Source of the DNA: Bacteroidia bacterium
GTDB taxonomy: Bacteria; Bacteroidota; Bacteroidia; B-17B0; Aurantibacillaceae
Length of the DNA: 64,000 nt
NCBI GenBank assembly: GCA_026003255.1
Contig: BPGX01000006.1
Coordinates: 100,589 to 164,588, forward strand
Direction: 5' to 3'
Shown: piece after piece, positions 1 to 9,202 of the stretch
Layout of the letters: each line of letters opens with the position of its first letter
Position numbering within the stretch: the first letter of the stretch is position 1
Program-made: the position numbers and the translations under genes
The notes under the pieces: generated by a model
Databases searched by the model: none
What the model saw: the letters and a program-made list of their open reading frames with translations, nothing else
What the model was told of the DNA's origin: nothing

Positions 1-12
1 TTTAAACATTAA

Positions 13-843
13 TTATTTATCTTTTAATACTAGTAATGGAACATCTACATGATATGCCATTTTTTTGGTTACGCTCTTGTGAAATATTTTTTCAAGAAAC
101 GAATGTTTGCGCGCAATCATAACAAGGCAATCGGTTCCTTTTTCCTTTATATAACTATCTATACCTTCTGATACGTTTTCGTTTTTTACAAAATAAAAAT
201 TATGCTTTACTCCTTCCAGCAAATGATTTAGCTTTATGCCCGCAACAGCTTCTTCTGTACTGCCCGGAAGCTCATCTAAGCCTACATTTAATATTGCTAT
301 TTCAGCATCTAATTTACTAGCTAATGTTTTAAAAAGTGCAAAACCCTGCGTTTCAATTATTGGTTTTAAGTCGTAGGCAAATGTAAATTTCTGCGGTTTT
401 TTATACATGGCTTTTTCAGGAATAACAAGAACAGGGCAAAATGCGCCCTTAATTACCGCTGCGGTATTGCTCCCAACAAGTACTTCTTTTGCTCCTGTTG
501 CACCTTTAGTTCCCATTACAATTAAATCAAACATAAATTCTTCTGACATTTCGTTAACCAGTTGAACCAAATCGCCTTGCTTTGCAACTGTTTCTACACT
601 TACAGAGTCAAACTCCTTCTGCGCGCGAATTTCTTTCAAAACTTTTTGCAATCCTTCTTCTGCATCAGATTTTAAAATTTCGGCCAAATGCAAAGATTTT
701 ATGCTGGTGTTTCCTCCTGCAGGTATTTGGTAGGTATTTAATAAAATTAAATCTGCACTAAGTTCTTTTGCCAAAAACAGCGCATACTGCATTGCTTTAG
801 CAGCATTATCAGAAAAATCTGTTGGGAATAATATTTTCTTCAT
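13..843 (-). CDS. Universal stress protein, two UspA domains
   Basis: This 276-residue cytoplasmic protein is a tandem UspA fold. The first domain (about residues 1-143) opens with MKKILFPTDFS and carries the ATP-binding pattern G-x2-G-x9-G-S in GTKGATGAKEVLVGSN. The second domain (about 150-276) ends in the usual VPLLVLK strand but lacks that glycine motif, so only the first half is expected to bind nucleotide. Family members help cells survive starvation or oxidative stress; the specific role is not visible here. It stands alone on the minus strand, about 100 bases downstream of the MerR-family gene. The minus-strand octamer TAAATTTG at 934-927 is a possible -7 promoter element. No frame damage is seen. 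Confidence 0.9.
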   Translation of the reverse strand: MKKILFPTDFSDNAAKAMQYALFLAKELSADLILLNTYQIPAGGNTSIKSLHLAEILKSDAEEGLQKVLKEIRAQKEFDSVSVETVAKQGDLVQLVNEMSEEFMFDLIVMGTKGATGAKEVLVGSNTAAVIKGAFCPVLVIPEKAMYKKPQKFTFAYDLKPIIETQGFALFKTLASKLDAEIAILNVGLDELPGSTEEAVAGIKLNHLLEGVKHNFYFVKNENVSEGIDSYIKEKGTDCLVMIARKHSFLEKIFHKSVTKKMAYHVDVPLLVLKDK

Positions 844-944
844 TTCAAGTTTTATTGTTTAAGCAGAGCTTATTCAACAAACCTACATGATTTTTTTCAA
901 TTATGGAATGATACGTGTCAGTTTTACAAATTTATAATCTTAGA

Positions 945-1889
945 TTATGCTATTGTAGCTTTGATATGATCTTCTACCAATTTTGCAAAATCTTCGGGCT
1001 CTTTAAATATTTTAATATTAGATGGAAGCTTTTTTTTATATTCCATTAGTTGAAATCCAGAAAGCAGTATGGTACTTTCAGATAAAACTTTAGATAGCTG
1101 CTTTATATATTCTTCTGTTTCTATCTGGAATGAAAATGTAAAAACCGAAACAATAAACTGCGGTTTTCTAACATTAAATACTTTTTGAATATCATCAAGA
1201 GGTACACTTTGTCCTAAATAAATGGTGTGCGCACCTCTTGCTTTAGCCATGTAACAATAAAGCAACAGGCTTAGTTCATGTAATTCTCCTTCGGGGAGAA
1301 AAAACATATAGCGTGGAGCTGTTTTTGATGTTGGATAAGGCAGCCTGTCGATACCCACAATAACTTTTTGACGTATAAGATTAGAAATAAAATGCTCCTG
1401 AGCAGGATTAACGGCCCCTGTTTGCCACATTACTCCAATTTTTTTTAAGAAAGGGAAAATAATTTTTGAAATGGTGTTTTCAAATCCATTTTGAACAATA
1501 GATGATGTTACTACCTGCTCAAAGCGTAATTCATCCAATTCTATCATGGCCAGCATTAATGCATCTATTTGAGTATCAATTGCAGTGTTAACCTGCGACA
1601 ACTCTATTACTTTCTGTGAAATTTCCTTATCGCTAAGTTTTACAATTTTTGAAATTTTTATGCCATGATTATTTAAAATATTGATGTTGAGTATTTTTTT
1701 TAAATCTTCATTTGAATAATAGCGTATGTTTGATTCTGTTCGCTGAGGCTTAAGCACACCGTAGCGCTGCTCCCAAATACGCAATGTATGGGCTTTTATG
1801 CCTGAAAGTTTTTCCAGGTCTTTTATTGAATATGTAGAAAGACTGCTCAATCGTTTAAACTCACGCTTATCTACAAACAACTTTATCAT
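945..1889 (-). CDS. MerR-family regulator with cobalamin-binding domain (CarH/LitR-like)
   Basis: This 314-residue protein has a MerR winged helix at residues 20-85 (YSIKDLEKLSGIKAHTLRIW then RYYSNEDL), a helical bundle at about 105-180 and a B12-binding Rossmann domain at 190-310. The bundle keeps the CarH pattern W-x9-E-H (W155, E165, H166). The lower-ligand motif DxHxxG appears as ELHELS, keeping the histidine (H204). In CarH, adenosylcobalamin holds a tetramer on operator DNA in the dark and light breaks it, inducing carotenoid or photoprotection genes. Here the light-sensing role is inferred from those residues. The CarH position after the tryptophan (His in the Thermus protein) is Gln156. 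No pigment genes are adjacent, but a photolyase cluster lies at 42-46 kb. Confidence 0.85.
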   Translation of the reverse strand: MIKLFVDKREFKRLSSLSTYSIKDLEKLSGIKAHTLRIWEQRYGVLKPQRTESNIRYYSNEDLKKILNINILNNHGIKISKIVKLSDKEISQKVIELSQVNTAIDTQIDALMLAMIELDELRFEQVVTSSIVQNGFENTISKIIFPFLKKIGVMWQTGAVNPAQEHFISNLIRQKVIVGIDRLPYPTSKTAPRYMFFLPEGELHELSLLLYCYMAKARGAHTIYLGQSVPLDDIQKVFNVRKPQFIVSVFTFSFQIETEEYIKQLSKVLSESTILLSGFQLMEYKKKLPSNIKIFKEPEDFAKLVEDHIKATIA

Positions 1890-1972
1890 TAAAAAGTTTT
1901 TAATTTTTTTACAAATAAAGTGAAAGTCAATAAAACTGTTTTTATTCTAAATATGATTTTCGTCATAAACAA

Positions 1973-2006
1973 AAAAGGCTCTTGCAATTTTTTGCAAGAG
2001 CCTTTT
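1973..2006 (-). terminator. Rho-independent terminator of the atp operon
   Basis: A perfect 15-bp stem (1973-1987 with 1992-2006) around a 4-base loop is followed on the minus strand by a run of T. It lies 25 bases past the atpG stop, so it ends the atp operon before the MerR gene. Confidence 0.9.
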
Positions 2007-2030
2007 AGTAAGGCTATTTATTTTTAAAGA

Positions 2031-2903
2031 TTATCCTTTTAAGGCATTGGCTCCACCAACAATTTCTAAAATTTCGTTGGTAATGGCAGCCTGACGAGCT
2101 TTATTGTAGCTAATTCGAAGTGTACGTAAAAGCTCTTTTGCATTATCCGTTGCCTTATGCATGGCAGTCATACGAGCACCATGCTCTGCAGCATGGGAAT
2201 CTAATAAGGCCTTGTAAAACTGAATTTTTAATGATTTAGGAATTAATTCGTTTACAATAAACTCTTTATTTGGCTCGTAAATATATTCTGTACTGCTTAT
2301 GCTTGTGTTTTCTGATTGCTCTACCGGCAATAATTGTTCAGCTGTGGGTAATTGAACAGCTGCATTTTTAAAGCGGTTATATATCAATACAACTTTATCA
2401 AATTGTTTATTTGCAAAAGCAGCCATAATCTCTTCCGCAAAAGGAGCTACATTATCAAAAGTTAGTTTATCGAATAATACATTTGCTTCACCATTTTCTT
2501 TAAACAAGGTTAAATTGCCTTTTTTAAAGAAATCGTTTGCTTTTTTACCCACAGGGAAAATACTAATGTTTTTACCGGCATAATCTTCGCGAATTAAACG
2601 ATTGGTAAGCTTTATAACATTTGCATTAAACGCACCGCACAAACCCCTGTTAGAAGTAATTGGCACAATTAAAATATTGTTTTCGGCACGTTTTTCAGCA
2701 TAAATGCTTCCGGTGCTGCTTTCCATAGTTGCTGTTACATTCTCCAATACTTCTTTTAATTTAGAAGCATAGGGACGTAATTGCGTAATTGCATCCTGCG
2801 CTCTTCTTAACTTGGCAGCACTCACCATTTTCATCGCACTGGTAATTTGCGAGGTTGAGTTTACCGAGGTAATTCTGTTACGTACTTCTTTTAAATTTGG
2901 CAT
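2031..2903 (-). CDS. atpG: ATP synthase F1 subunit gamma
   Basis: Gamma is the central rotor shaft of F1 and couples c-ring rotation to catalysis in the beta subunits. The 290-residue protein has the conserved N-terminal helix (LKEVRNRITSVNSTSQITSAM) and the C-terminal helix motif (ARMTAMHKATDNAKEL, then YNKARQAAITNEILEIVGGA), which form the coiled-coil axle. SNRGLCGAFN, typical of the Rossmann-like domain, lies near residue 85. The gene is the last of the operon, 64 bases after atpA, and is followed by a strong terminator. Length and frame are normal for the family. Confidence 0.97.
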   Translation of the reverse strand: MPNLKEVRNRITSVNSTSQITSAMKMVSAAKLRRAQDAITQLRPYASKLKEVLENVTATMESSTGSIYAEKRAENNILIVPITSNRGLCGAFNANVIKLTNRLIREDYAGKNISIFPVGKKANDFFKKGNLTLFKENGEANVLFDKLTFDNVAPFAEEIMAAFANKQFDKVVLIYNRFKNAAVQLPTAEQLLPVEQSENTSISSTEYIYEPNKEFIVNELIPKSLKIQFYKALLDSHAAEHGARMTAMHKATDNAKELLRTLRISYNKARQAAITNEILEIVGGANALKG

Positions 2904-2967
2904 AATCCATTAATTGGCGTTAATCAGTTGGCAAAATACAATTTGCTTATTTTAAATGCTAACTGAA

Positions 2968-4548
2968 TTATTTTTTATACTTGGCAGCTACTTCTTTTGC
3001 TACTTTTTCAAGCTTATCGGTTACTTCATCATTAATAGTACCAGACTTTAATGTATTTAATACATCTTTATGCTGAGCTTCTAATACGCCTAGGTAATCT
3101 GCCTCAAACTCTCTTACTTTATTTACAGGAACATCTTGTAATAAACCTTTTGTTCCGCAGTAAATAATAGCAATTTGTTTTTCTACGGTTAATGGAGAGA
3201 ACTGACCTTGTTTTAAAATTTCAACGTTTCTGGCACCTTTTTCAAGAACTGATTTTGTAGCTGCATCTAAGTCGGAACCAAATTTAGCAAAAGCTTCTAA
3301 CTCGCGGTACTGTGCTTGGTCAAGTTTTAAAGTACCGGATACTTTCTTCATGGATTTAATTTGAGCGTTTCCTCCTACACGCGATACAGAAATACCTACG
3401 TTAATTGCCGGACGAACTCCTGAGTTAAACAAGTTTGACTCAAGGAATATCTGACCATCGGTAATAGAAATTACGTTGGTTGGGATATAAGCAGATACGT
3501 CACCTGCTTGAGTTTCGATAATTGGCAACGCTGTTAAAGAACCTCCACCTTTTACTATTGGGCGAATGCTATCCGGTAAGTCATTCATTTGACGAGCGAT
3601 TTCATCGGTTGCATTAATTTTAGCAGCTCTTTCCAATAAGCGAGAGTGTAAATAGAACACATCACCGGGATATGCTTCACGTCCGGGAGGTCTTCTTAAT
3701 AAAAGCGATACTTCGCGGTAAGCTACAGCTTGTTTAGATAAATCATCATAAACGATTAATGCCGGACGACCGGTATCGCGGAAATATTCACCAATTGCAC
3801 AACCGGCAAATGCTGCATAGAACTGCATTGGAGCAGGATCTGAAGCAGATGCTGAAACTACTACACTGTATGGCATTGCTCCGTTTTCTTCTAACACACG
3901 AACGATATTTGCAACGGTTGAACCTTTTTGTCCAATAGCTACATAGATACAATAAACAGGGTTTCCTGCTTCGTAAAATTCTTTTTGATTAATGATGGTA
4001 TCTATTGCAATTGCTGTTTTACCGGTTTGACGATCGCCAATGATTAACTCACGCTGACCACGACCAATAGGAATCATGGCATCTACTGCTTTGATTCCTG
4101 TTTGTAAGGGCTCATTAACCGGCTGGCGGTAAATTACACCCGGAGCTTTACGTTCAAGTGGCATTTCATATAGTTGGCCTGTAATAGGACCCTTTCCGTC
4201 AATTGGTTCTCCCAAAGTATTTACTACACGACCCAACATACCTTCCCCTACTTTGATGGAAGCAATTAAGCCTGTTCGTTTTACGGTATCACCTTCTTTA
4301 ACATCGTTAGAGCTTCCTAAAAGTACCGCACCCACGTTGTCTTCTTCAAGGTTCATTACGATACCTTTTAAGCCGTTTGCAAACTCAATTAACTCTCCTG
4401 ATTGTACTTGAGTTAAGCCGTAAATACGGGCAATACCATCACCCACTTGTAATACGGTACCTACTTGTTCTAATTCAGCTTCTGATTTAAAGCCTGAAAG
4501 TTGCTGTCTTAAAATTGCAGATACTTCTGCCGGTCTTATTTCTGCCAT
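2968..4548 (-). CDS. atpA: ATP synthase F1 subunit alpha
   Basis: This is the non-catalytic nucleotide-binding subunit of the F1 hexamer, 526 residues. The Walker A motif GDRQTGKT is at residues 171-178 and the Walker B region [12 protein letters not shown] lies near 265. The arginine-finger segment (about 360-380, [12 protein letters not shown]) is intact. It lies 25 bases downstream of atpH on the minus strand. The beta and epsilon genes are not in this window. A separate atpDC locus is common in Bacteroidota, so the missing genes are expected elsewhere. Confidence 0.98.
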   Translation of the reverse strand: MAEIRPAEVSAILRQQLSGFKSEAELEQVGTVLQVGDGIARIYGLTQVQSGELIEFANGLKGIVMNLEEDNVGAVLLGSSNDVKEGDTVKRTGLIASIKVGEGMLGRVVNTLGEPIDGKGPITGQLYEMPLERKAPGVIYRQPVNEPLQTGIKAVDAMIPIGRGQRELIIGDRQTGKTAIAIDTIINQKEFYEAGNPVYCIYVAIGQKGSTVANIVRVLEENGAMPYSVVVSASASDPAPMQFYAAFAGCAIGEYFRDTGRPALIVYDDLSKQAVAYREVSLLLRRPPGREAYPGDVFYLHSRLLERAAKINATDEIARQMNDLPDSIRPIVKGGGSLTALPIIETQAGDVSAYIPTNVISITDGQIFLESNLFNSGVRPAINVGISVSRVGGNAQIKSMKKVSGTLKLDQAQYRELEAFAKFGSDLDAATKSVLEKGARNVEILKQGQFSPLTVEKQIAIIYCGTKGLLQDVPVNKVREFEADYLGVLEAQHKDVLNTLKSGTINDEVTDKLEKVAKEVAAKYKK

Positions 4549-4573
4549 CGTTATTTATGTTTATCTTTTGTTA

Positions 4574-5128
4574 TTAATATTCTTTTACATATAAATTTTT
4601 GCTGAATTCTTTGCGTAATGCATTAATTTTCCCAGCTAAACTTGCATCAATTTGCCTATCACCTACTGTTACAATTAATCCACCAATGATGGATGGATCT
4701 ACTTTTTCTTCAATTTCAACAGACGATGCTGTGTTTTTTACCAATGCCGCTATTTTAGCTCTTAAGGTATCATCTAATGGAACAGCTGTAATAACTTTTG
4801 CTGTAACAATTTTTTTAATTTCTCTGTATTGGCGCACATACTCTGCGGCAATTCCTTCTAAATAGATTTCGCGACCTTTGCGGGTTAAAATATCTACAAA
4901 CGATACGGTTAAATTACTTACAAGGCTGCCAAAAGCTTCTTTAAAGATAGAAAGTTTCTTATCGCCTTTAATAATCGGGCTTTTTAAAACCATCTGAAAT
5001 TCTTTAGAAGTACGGCAAGCATTTAAAATAACTTCCATGTCTTTCTTTACCTCCTCAAGCATATTTTGCTCCTGAGCAAGGCCAATTAAAGACTTGGCGT
5101 ATCTGGATGCTACTTTAGTATCTACCAT
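4574..5128 (-). CDS. atpH: ATP synthase F1 subunit delta
   Basis: Delta (OSCP-like, 184 residues) clamps the top of the F1 alpha/beta ring to the peripheral b stalk. The N-terminal helical domain begins VASRYAKSLIGLAQEQNMLEE. The C-terminal signature I-I-G-G-L-I-V-T-V-G-D is near residues 147-157, followed by the DASLAGKINAL helix. It starts 2 bases after the atpF stop and is probably translationally coupled to it. Length and frame are typical. Confidence 0.95.
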   Translation of the reverse strand: MVDTKVASRYAKSLIGLAQEQNMLEEVKKDMEVILNACRTSKEFQMVLKSPIIKGDKKLSIFKEAFGSLVSNLTVSFVDILTRKGREIYLEGIAAEYVRQYREIKKIVTAKVITAVPLDDTLRAKIAALVKNTASSVEIEEKVDPSIIGGLIVTVGDRQIDASLAGKINALRKEFSKNLYVKEY

Positions 5129-5130
5129 GT

Positions 5131-5632
5131 TTAGTTAAGGTTAACTTCTTTCAATAAATTATCTACGATTGCTTTTTGCTTGTCGTCATTATTTAATTGC
5201 TCTTTTAAAATTTTCTCGGCAATTTCGATTGACAATACTGCTACTTGATTTTTTAATTCAGTAATAGCAGCCAATTTTTCGTTGTTAATAGTTTCACGAG
5301 CCTGTGCAATAATTTTATCTGCTTCAGCACTGGCTTTTCCTTTTGCTTCGCTAATAATTGCTTCTCTAGCCTCGCGTGCTTCTTTTAAAATCTGGTCGCG
5401 CTCTTCTCTGGCCTGTTTTAATAAAGCTTCGCTTTGGTTATTTAAAGCCTGCATTTTCTTTTCTGCTTCTTCAGCAGCTTTTAATGCGCCCTGAATTTTT
5501 TCTTCACGCTCGTTTACCGCATTTAAAATCGGTTTCCATGCAAATTTTCTAAGTAAGAAAATCAATCCAACAAATAATACTGTTTGCCAAAAAAAACAGT
5601 CCGATTGAAAATTCACTGATTAACTTTTCCAT
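5131..5632 (-). CDS. atpF: ATP synthase F0 subunit b, frame broken by one base near the N-terminus
   Basis: Subunit b is the peripheral stalk: one N-terminal membrane helix, then a long Lys/Glu/Ala-rich coiled coil reaching delta. The membrane helix and the conserved KFAWKPI motif are present. The open frame begins only at a GTG (5616) and reads MNFQSDCFFWQ. From an ATG at 5632 the other frame reads MEKLISEFSIGLFF, the expected Bacteroidota N-terminus. The two frames join if the run of eight A at 5589-5596 (eight T on the coding strand) is shortened to seven. The natural start is therefore probably 5632, and the run is an insertion error or a slippage site. The rest of the protein looks normal. 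Confidence 0.9.
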
Positions 5633-5672
5633 TTATTATATTGTATTTAAGTTTCAATTTTTGTTTAAATAA

Positions 5673-5709
5673 CAATCGAGCCGTGGCCAACCGCCAAGCG
5701 GCTCGATTG
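5673..5709 (-). promoter_or_regulatory. Strong hairpin between atpE and atpF
   Basis: A perfect 11-bp GC-rich stem (CAATCGAGCCG at 5673-5683 with its complement at 5699-5709) encloses a 15-base loop containing a further TGGC/GCCA pairing. It begins 7 bases after the atpE stop inside the operon. There is no T run directly after it on the minus strand, so a 3'-end stabiliser or processing hairpin that raises c-subunit yield is more likely than a full terminator. Confidence 0.75.
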
Positions 5710-5715
5710 AAAAGA

Positions 5716-5907
5716 TTAAACTGCAAATAGAGCAGCAAATCCGATACCTTCAATAAGCGCTGCTGCAATAAGCATTGCTGTTTGAATTTTACCAGTAGCT
5801 TCAGGCTGACGAGCAATAGCTTCCATTGCTGAACTTCCGATTTTACCGATACCCATTCCGGCACCGATTACGATTAGGCCTGCACCTACGATTGCTGGGA
5901 TTTCCAT
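5716..5907 (-). CDS. atpE: ATP synthase F0 subunit c
   Basis: This 63-residue proteolipid forms the rotating c-ring. It has two membrane helices. The first is glycine-rich (AGLIVIGAGMGIGKIG), the polar loop is ARQPEATGK, and the second helix carries the ion-binding glutamate in AALIEGIGF. The short length is normal for the phylum. The sequence does not clearly show whether it carries Na+ or H+; I assume H+. It lies between atpB and atpF and is followed by a strong hairpin, consistent with the high c stoichiometry required. Confidence 0.96.
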   Translation of the reverse strand: MEIPAIVGAGLIVIGAGMGIGKIGSSAMEAIARQPEATGKIQTAMLIAAALIEGIGFAALFAV

Positions 5908-5944
5908 AATTGTTTGTATTTAAGGGTTAATAATAAACTTTTTG

Positions 5945-7120
5945 TTAATGATGATCGTCATGGTGTTCTTCAACTGCTGTTCCGAAGTACAATGCCGACA
6001 ACATCGTAAAAATATATGCCTGTAATGCTGCAACTAACAATTCTAATATAGAAAGTACAAACGCTAACAAAAATGAAAGCGAGCTTCCTATCCAGTTTGC
6101 AAATACAAACATCAAACCTAAAATGCTCATTAATACAATGTGTCCTGCTGTAATGTTTGCATACAAACGTATCATTAATGAGAAAGGCTTAATAAATGTT
6201 CCTAACAATTCAATTGGAGCTAAAACCACTTTCATTGGAGCCGGAACTCCCGGCATCCAGAAAATGTGTTTCCAGTAATATTTGTTTGCTGTAAATGTTG
6301 TAATTAAATAAGTTAGGATGGCTAAGCAAAATGTTACTGCAATATTATTGGTAATGTTTACTCCAAGTGGCGTTAAACCAAATAAGTTAACAATCCACAC
6401 AAAGAAAAACACGGTTAACAGATATGACATGTAACGCTTATAATGTTTTTCGCCAATGTTTGGAATGGCAATATCGTCTCTAATATAAAGTATTATTGGC
6501 TCTAAAAAACGACCAATACCGGTTGGCAATCCACCATTTTTTTGGTAGGAACTTGCCATTCCTTTAAATATAAAGAAAATAATGCTCATGATTACAATAA
6601 TCATAAACACATTTTTGGTGATAGAAAAGTCTAATGGTTTTGCATTTAACACATGGTGATGCTCGTCATATTCTATAGTACCTTCAGCATCGGTTTTGTA
6701 TATTTTATTATGATGTAAAATATAGTAATTGCCTTTTGATTCAACTACTTTTTCTCCATGATGAAAAGCTGAAGATAAAAAAATATGCAAACCTCCGTCA
6801 ATTAAAATTACAGGTAATGGAAATCCAACATGATGTTCGCGTCCATCAGCTCCGGTGTATGAAAACAAATGAAAATCGTATGAGTCTTGTAAGTGGTGTT
6901 TGATATCCGCTTTAATACGTGCTTTTAAATCTAATTCTTCATGTTCCGTATGAGTGCCGTGTGTATCGTGAAGTGCTTCTGTAGCTTCGTGCTCATGCGC
7001 TTCATCATGCGTAACGGTGCTGTCTTCCTGATGAGCGGATTCCTGATGATTATCTGCAAAAACTGCGGTTGGAATGATTAAAAATAAAGCTATTAAAAGG
7101 GCAAATATCTTTCTTAACAT
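5945..7120 (-). CDS. atpB: ATP synthase F0 subunit a with signal peptide and His-rich N-terminal extension
   Basis: Subunit a forms the ion half-channels beside the c-ring. The C-terminal two thirds hold the membrane helices, and the essential arginine is in SLMIRLYANITAGH. The 391-residue protein is much longer than the roughly 270 of E. coli. It begins with a cleavable-looking signal peptide (residues 1-22, ending AVFA). A periplasmic region of about 150 residues follows that is rich in His, Glu and Asp (residues 24-65), and the C-terminus is EEHHDDHH. Such extensions are known in Bacteroidota. The His clusters suggest metal or proton binding, but that is inference. Confidence 0.95.
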   Translation of the reverse strand: MLRKIFALLIALFLIIPTAVFADNHQESAHQEDSTVTHDEAHEHEATEALHDTHGTHTEHEELDLKARIKADIKHHLQDSYDFHLFSYTGADGREHHVGFPLPVILIDGGLHIFLSSAFHHGEKVVESKGNYYILHHNKIYKTDAEGTIEYDEHHHVLNAKPLDFSITKNVFMIIVIMSIIFFIFKGMASSYQKNGGLPTGIGRFLEPIILYIRDDIAIPNIGEKHYKRYMSYLLTVFFFVWIVNLFGLTPLGVNITNNIAVTFCLAILTYLITTFTANKYYWKHIFWMPGVPAPMKVVLAPIELLGTFIKPFSLMIRLYANITAGHIVLMSILGLMFVFANWIGSSLSFLLAFVLSILELLVAALQAYIFTMLSALYFGTAVEEHHDDHH

Positions 7121-7238
7121 GTCTTTATATTATTAGGCTCAAAAAAAAACGCTGCAAAGCTATACAATTATTTAATACACAAAACAAAAATATAGGCAAA
7201 ATTATGCTATAAGTCTGCAAGCCTCGTCTTTTTACTGC

Positions 7239-7618
7239 TTAAGGCGCTTTATAAGAAAAATAAACCTCTGTAATTAAGCAAATTGCATAGGGAATAAAAA
7301 AGGATAAAAACTCCGGTTTACTTATTTGCCCATCTTCCTTATAAGCGGGATAAAAAAACAAGAAGAAGAAAATAAATTTTATACCACTTCCTCCCATAAA
7401 TACAAATCCGGCAATTTCAGGCTTGTTTTTAATTATGATATTTATTACCACATAAATAGTAAAAGCTAAAAAAGCATTTACTATGTAAGATGAGGCTAAT
7501 TTTGTTTTCAGTAGCTGAAAAGGAAAAAACTTGTGTGTGAATTAAAAAAACAATAAGTAGAATAGCAGGTAGAATCCAGTAAAAACTGTTTTCGTTTAAA
7601 AATTTTATTATTTATCAT
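7239..7618 (-). CDS. Small four-helix membrane protein upstream of atpB, frame broken twice
   Basis: Only the last 70 codons are open from a GTG at 7451, but the gene clearly continues upstream. Starting at the ATG at 7618 (11-bp overlap with the AtpZ-like gene) the frame reads MINNK, then KFLNENSFYWILPAILLIVF, then QLLKTKLASSYIVNAFLAF, then into the open part. The joins need one base fewer in the AAAA run at 7603-7606 (coding strand) and in the TTTT run opposite 7518-7521. The rebuilt protein is about 125 residues and almost entirely hydrophobic. Its position matches the AtpI-like or DUF6168-like proteins found between AtpZ and AtpB in this phylum, probably assisting c-ring assembly or ion supply. 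The family assignment is tentative. Confidence 0.6.
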
Positions 7619-7823
7619 TTTTATTAATTCTGTTCAATTGCTGCAACACCATGTAAAGCGCTACTATTACGGAAAAAATAGTTAAGCCCATGGTAAACCA
7701 TTTTTTGTTGGAAGGATATTTTTCGTCTAATAATTTGCCCAGCCATGCACCCAAAAACACGGTTGCACCCATTTGAGCTGCAATTCCAATTAGCTGAATA
7801 TATTTATTTTTTTGATTAGGCAT
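7608..7823 (-). CDS. atpZ: AtpZ/AtpI-family ATP synthase assembly protein
   Basis: The 71-residue product has two membrane helices around the family signature A-A-Q-M-G-A-T...G-x-W-L-G-K-L-L-D-E-K-Y. AtpZ/AtpI proteins help assemble the c-ring or import Mg2+/Ca2+ beside the synthase. A longer reading from 7895 adds 24 residues that run into the palindromic repeat and do not fit the family, so I place the start at the ATG at 7823 (MPNQKNKY). It is the first gene of the atp operon and overlaps the next gene by 11 bp. Confidence 0.82.
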   Translation of the reverse strand: MPNQKNKYIQLIGIAAQMGATVFLGAWLGKLLDEKYPSNKKWFTMGLTIFSVIVALYMVLQQLNRINKNDK

Positions 7824-7864
7824 GGCGCAAAGATAGGTGTTTTTGCTTTTACACTCCCATAAAC

Positions 7865-7945
7865 TCCCGATAAATCGGGACAAAGCTCTCCTCAAGGAGG
7901 GAAAAGCATCCCTCCCCTCTCCTGAGGAGAGGGGTTGGGGGAGAG
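7865..7945. repeat. Palindromic interspersed repeat, copy 1
   Basis: Several hairpins lie in a row: TCCCGAT-AA-ATCGGGA (7865-7880), an AGGAG/CTCCT pair near 7887-7900, and CCCCTCTCCT-G-AGGAGAGGGG (7914-7934), then a G-rich tail. Related purine/pyrimidine-biased palindromes recur at 9203, 10760-10896 and 22396-22470, each immediately 3' of a T9SS cargo gene. It may also work as a terminator. Confidence 0.7.
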
Positions 7946-7946
7946 G

Positions 7947-8976
7947 TTATAACACCGTTACCGTTCCCTTTCTCTATTATTACCTCCCCGTTTTTGGTGC
8001 TTAGCTCTACAAGGTAGTAGTACACGCCCCTGCGGGGGCGGGTTGCCCGCGTTGTGCGTAGCATCCCATAAATTGTTTTGCTTACAACATCCGTACTTAT
8101 ACCTGACACCTTACGACTAACAACTTCCTCTCCCCACCTATTATACACCTTTACACTCACCTCTTTTACCCCTCTGCTCTCTAACACAAAAGCATCGTTT
8201 AAACCATCGCCATTGGGGCTTATTACATTGGGTACTTTGTAATGCAGCGAGCTATCGCTTGCAGGGGGTGGCTCGGCAGGCTTTTGTACCGTATCTTCGC
8301 ACAAAATAAACTCTACATTATCATATAAAATACGAAGCTTTCCATGTGGTTTGAGTTTGCAATAGAAGCGGTTTGACTGATTTATAAAAATTACCGATTG
8401 CCAAAAACTCTTCACCGCCTTTAGCTATGTACTTGCCTTCTATTTTTACCCAATTTAAAGTTCTGTACTAAAATACTCTGTGCATTTAATATTCACTTGA
8501 GGTGCCGTTATAATTAGATAGAATCGTTTGTCCATAATTACTGTCTTTTGATAAATTAAGCCTAAGGCATTGCTACCTTTGTAATATATGTACATTCAGC
8601 AAGCTAGCCCAAAAACTTATGCAATATTCTTTACCTGCCTGTAAGGGTTCTTTTATTCTTTGAGCTATATATTCTCTTACATCAAAATCATAGGCTTGAT
8701 AATGCCATCCATAGATTACATATAGCCTTCCATTTTGAGGCTATTGGACCAAACCCATTAATATGGTACACCATAGTCGAGTATTGACTAAACATACTCA
8801 GTCAAAATAATCTGGAGTTCCTAAACTTTAGGATTATACCAATTTTGCTTTAATATTTACAATAAGTGGCAGTCTATATATTCTTCAAAGCTTGGGTTAT
8901 GCACTAAGTTGTTTTGTGCACAAGCAACTAAGCTATATGCAATACCAACTCCTATTGAAAGCAAACGCACAAGCAT
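7947..8976 (-). pseudogene. Broken PSFE-domain / type B T9SS cargo gene, copy A
   Basis: The start at 8976 gives a signal peptide (MLVRLLSIGVGIAYSLVACA) and the domain opening NNLVHNPSFEEY, then a stop. Further down other frames preserve pieces of the same domain (for example VREYIAQRIKEPLQAGKEYC near 8670-8620). The last part (8415 to 7947) holds the linker PPPASDSSLHYK and a type B gliding-motility C-terminal domain (VPNVISPNGDGLNDAF, YNRWGEEV, GVYYYLVELST). Compared with copies B and C the sorting domain carries several extra bases (about 7970, 8030-8050 and 8090), so the true end IEKGTVTVL is out of frame. An intact gene would encode a secreted, surface-attached protein of about 340 residues. 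It is decayed or badly sequenced. Confidence 0.75.
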
Positions 8977-8983
8977 ACTTGGT

Positions 8984-9049
8984 TTATTTAATAATTATAA
9001 ACTTATCGCTACGCTGTTCTTCTCCTTCTATCATTAATCGCATAAACAT
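8984..9049 (-). pseudogene. Remnant of a type A T9SS sorting-domain tail
   Basis: A 21-codon minus-strand stretch reads MFMRLMIEGEEQRSDKFIIIK and then stops. The ending GEEQRSDKFIIIK resembles the last strand of type A sorting domains. Its position just before copy A matches the arrangement of copies B and C, which also sit a few bases behind a type A tail. It is short, so the assignment is weak. The remaining bases up to about 9200 show no recognisable gene. Confidence 0.35.
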
Positions 9050-9202
9050 TTTTGCATTTAAACTTATATGCTAATTTACTGTAAAATATAAAATGTGTTT
9101 CAGTAAATGTGTAAATGGTATGCTTGGGTTATTAAACGGTTGTTGCTTGTTTGCCTTTCCAATAAATTGAGATAACCCTTTTCAAGTGGTGAAAATTTAT
9201 TT

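Noticed and set aside
4599..4865. Plus-strand ORFs inside the atp operon (also 5282-5494)
   Set aside because: Fully contained antisense of atpH and atpF; no start signal or homology.
5613..5864. 83-codon minus-strand ORF overlapping atpE
   Set aside because: Out-of-frame reading of atpE and the following hairpin, with no family resemblance.
8892..9074. 60-codon plus-strand ORF
   Set aside because: It is antisense to the signal-peptide and PSFE part of copy A, which explains the sequence better.
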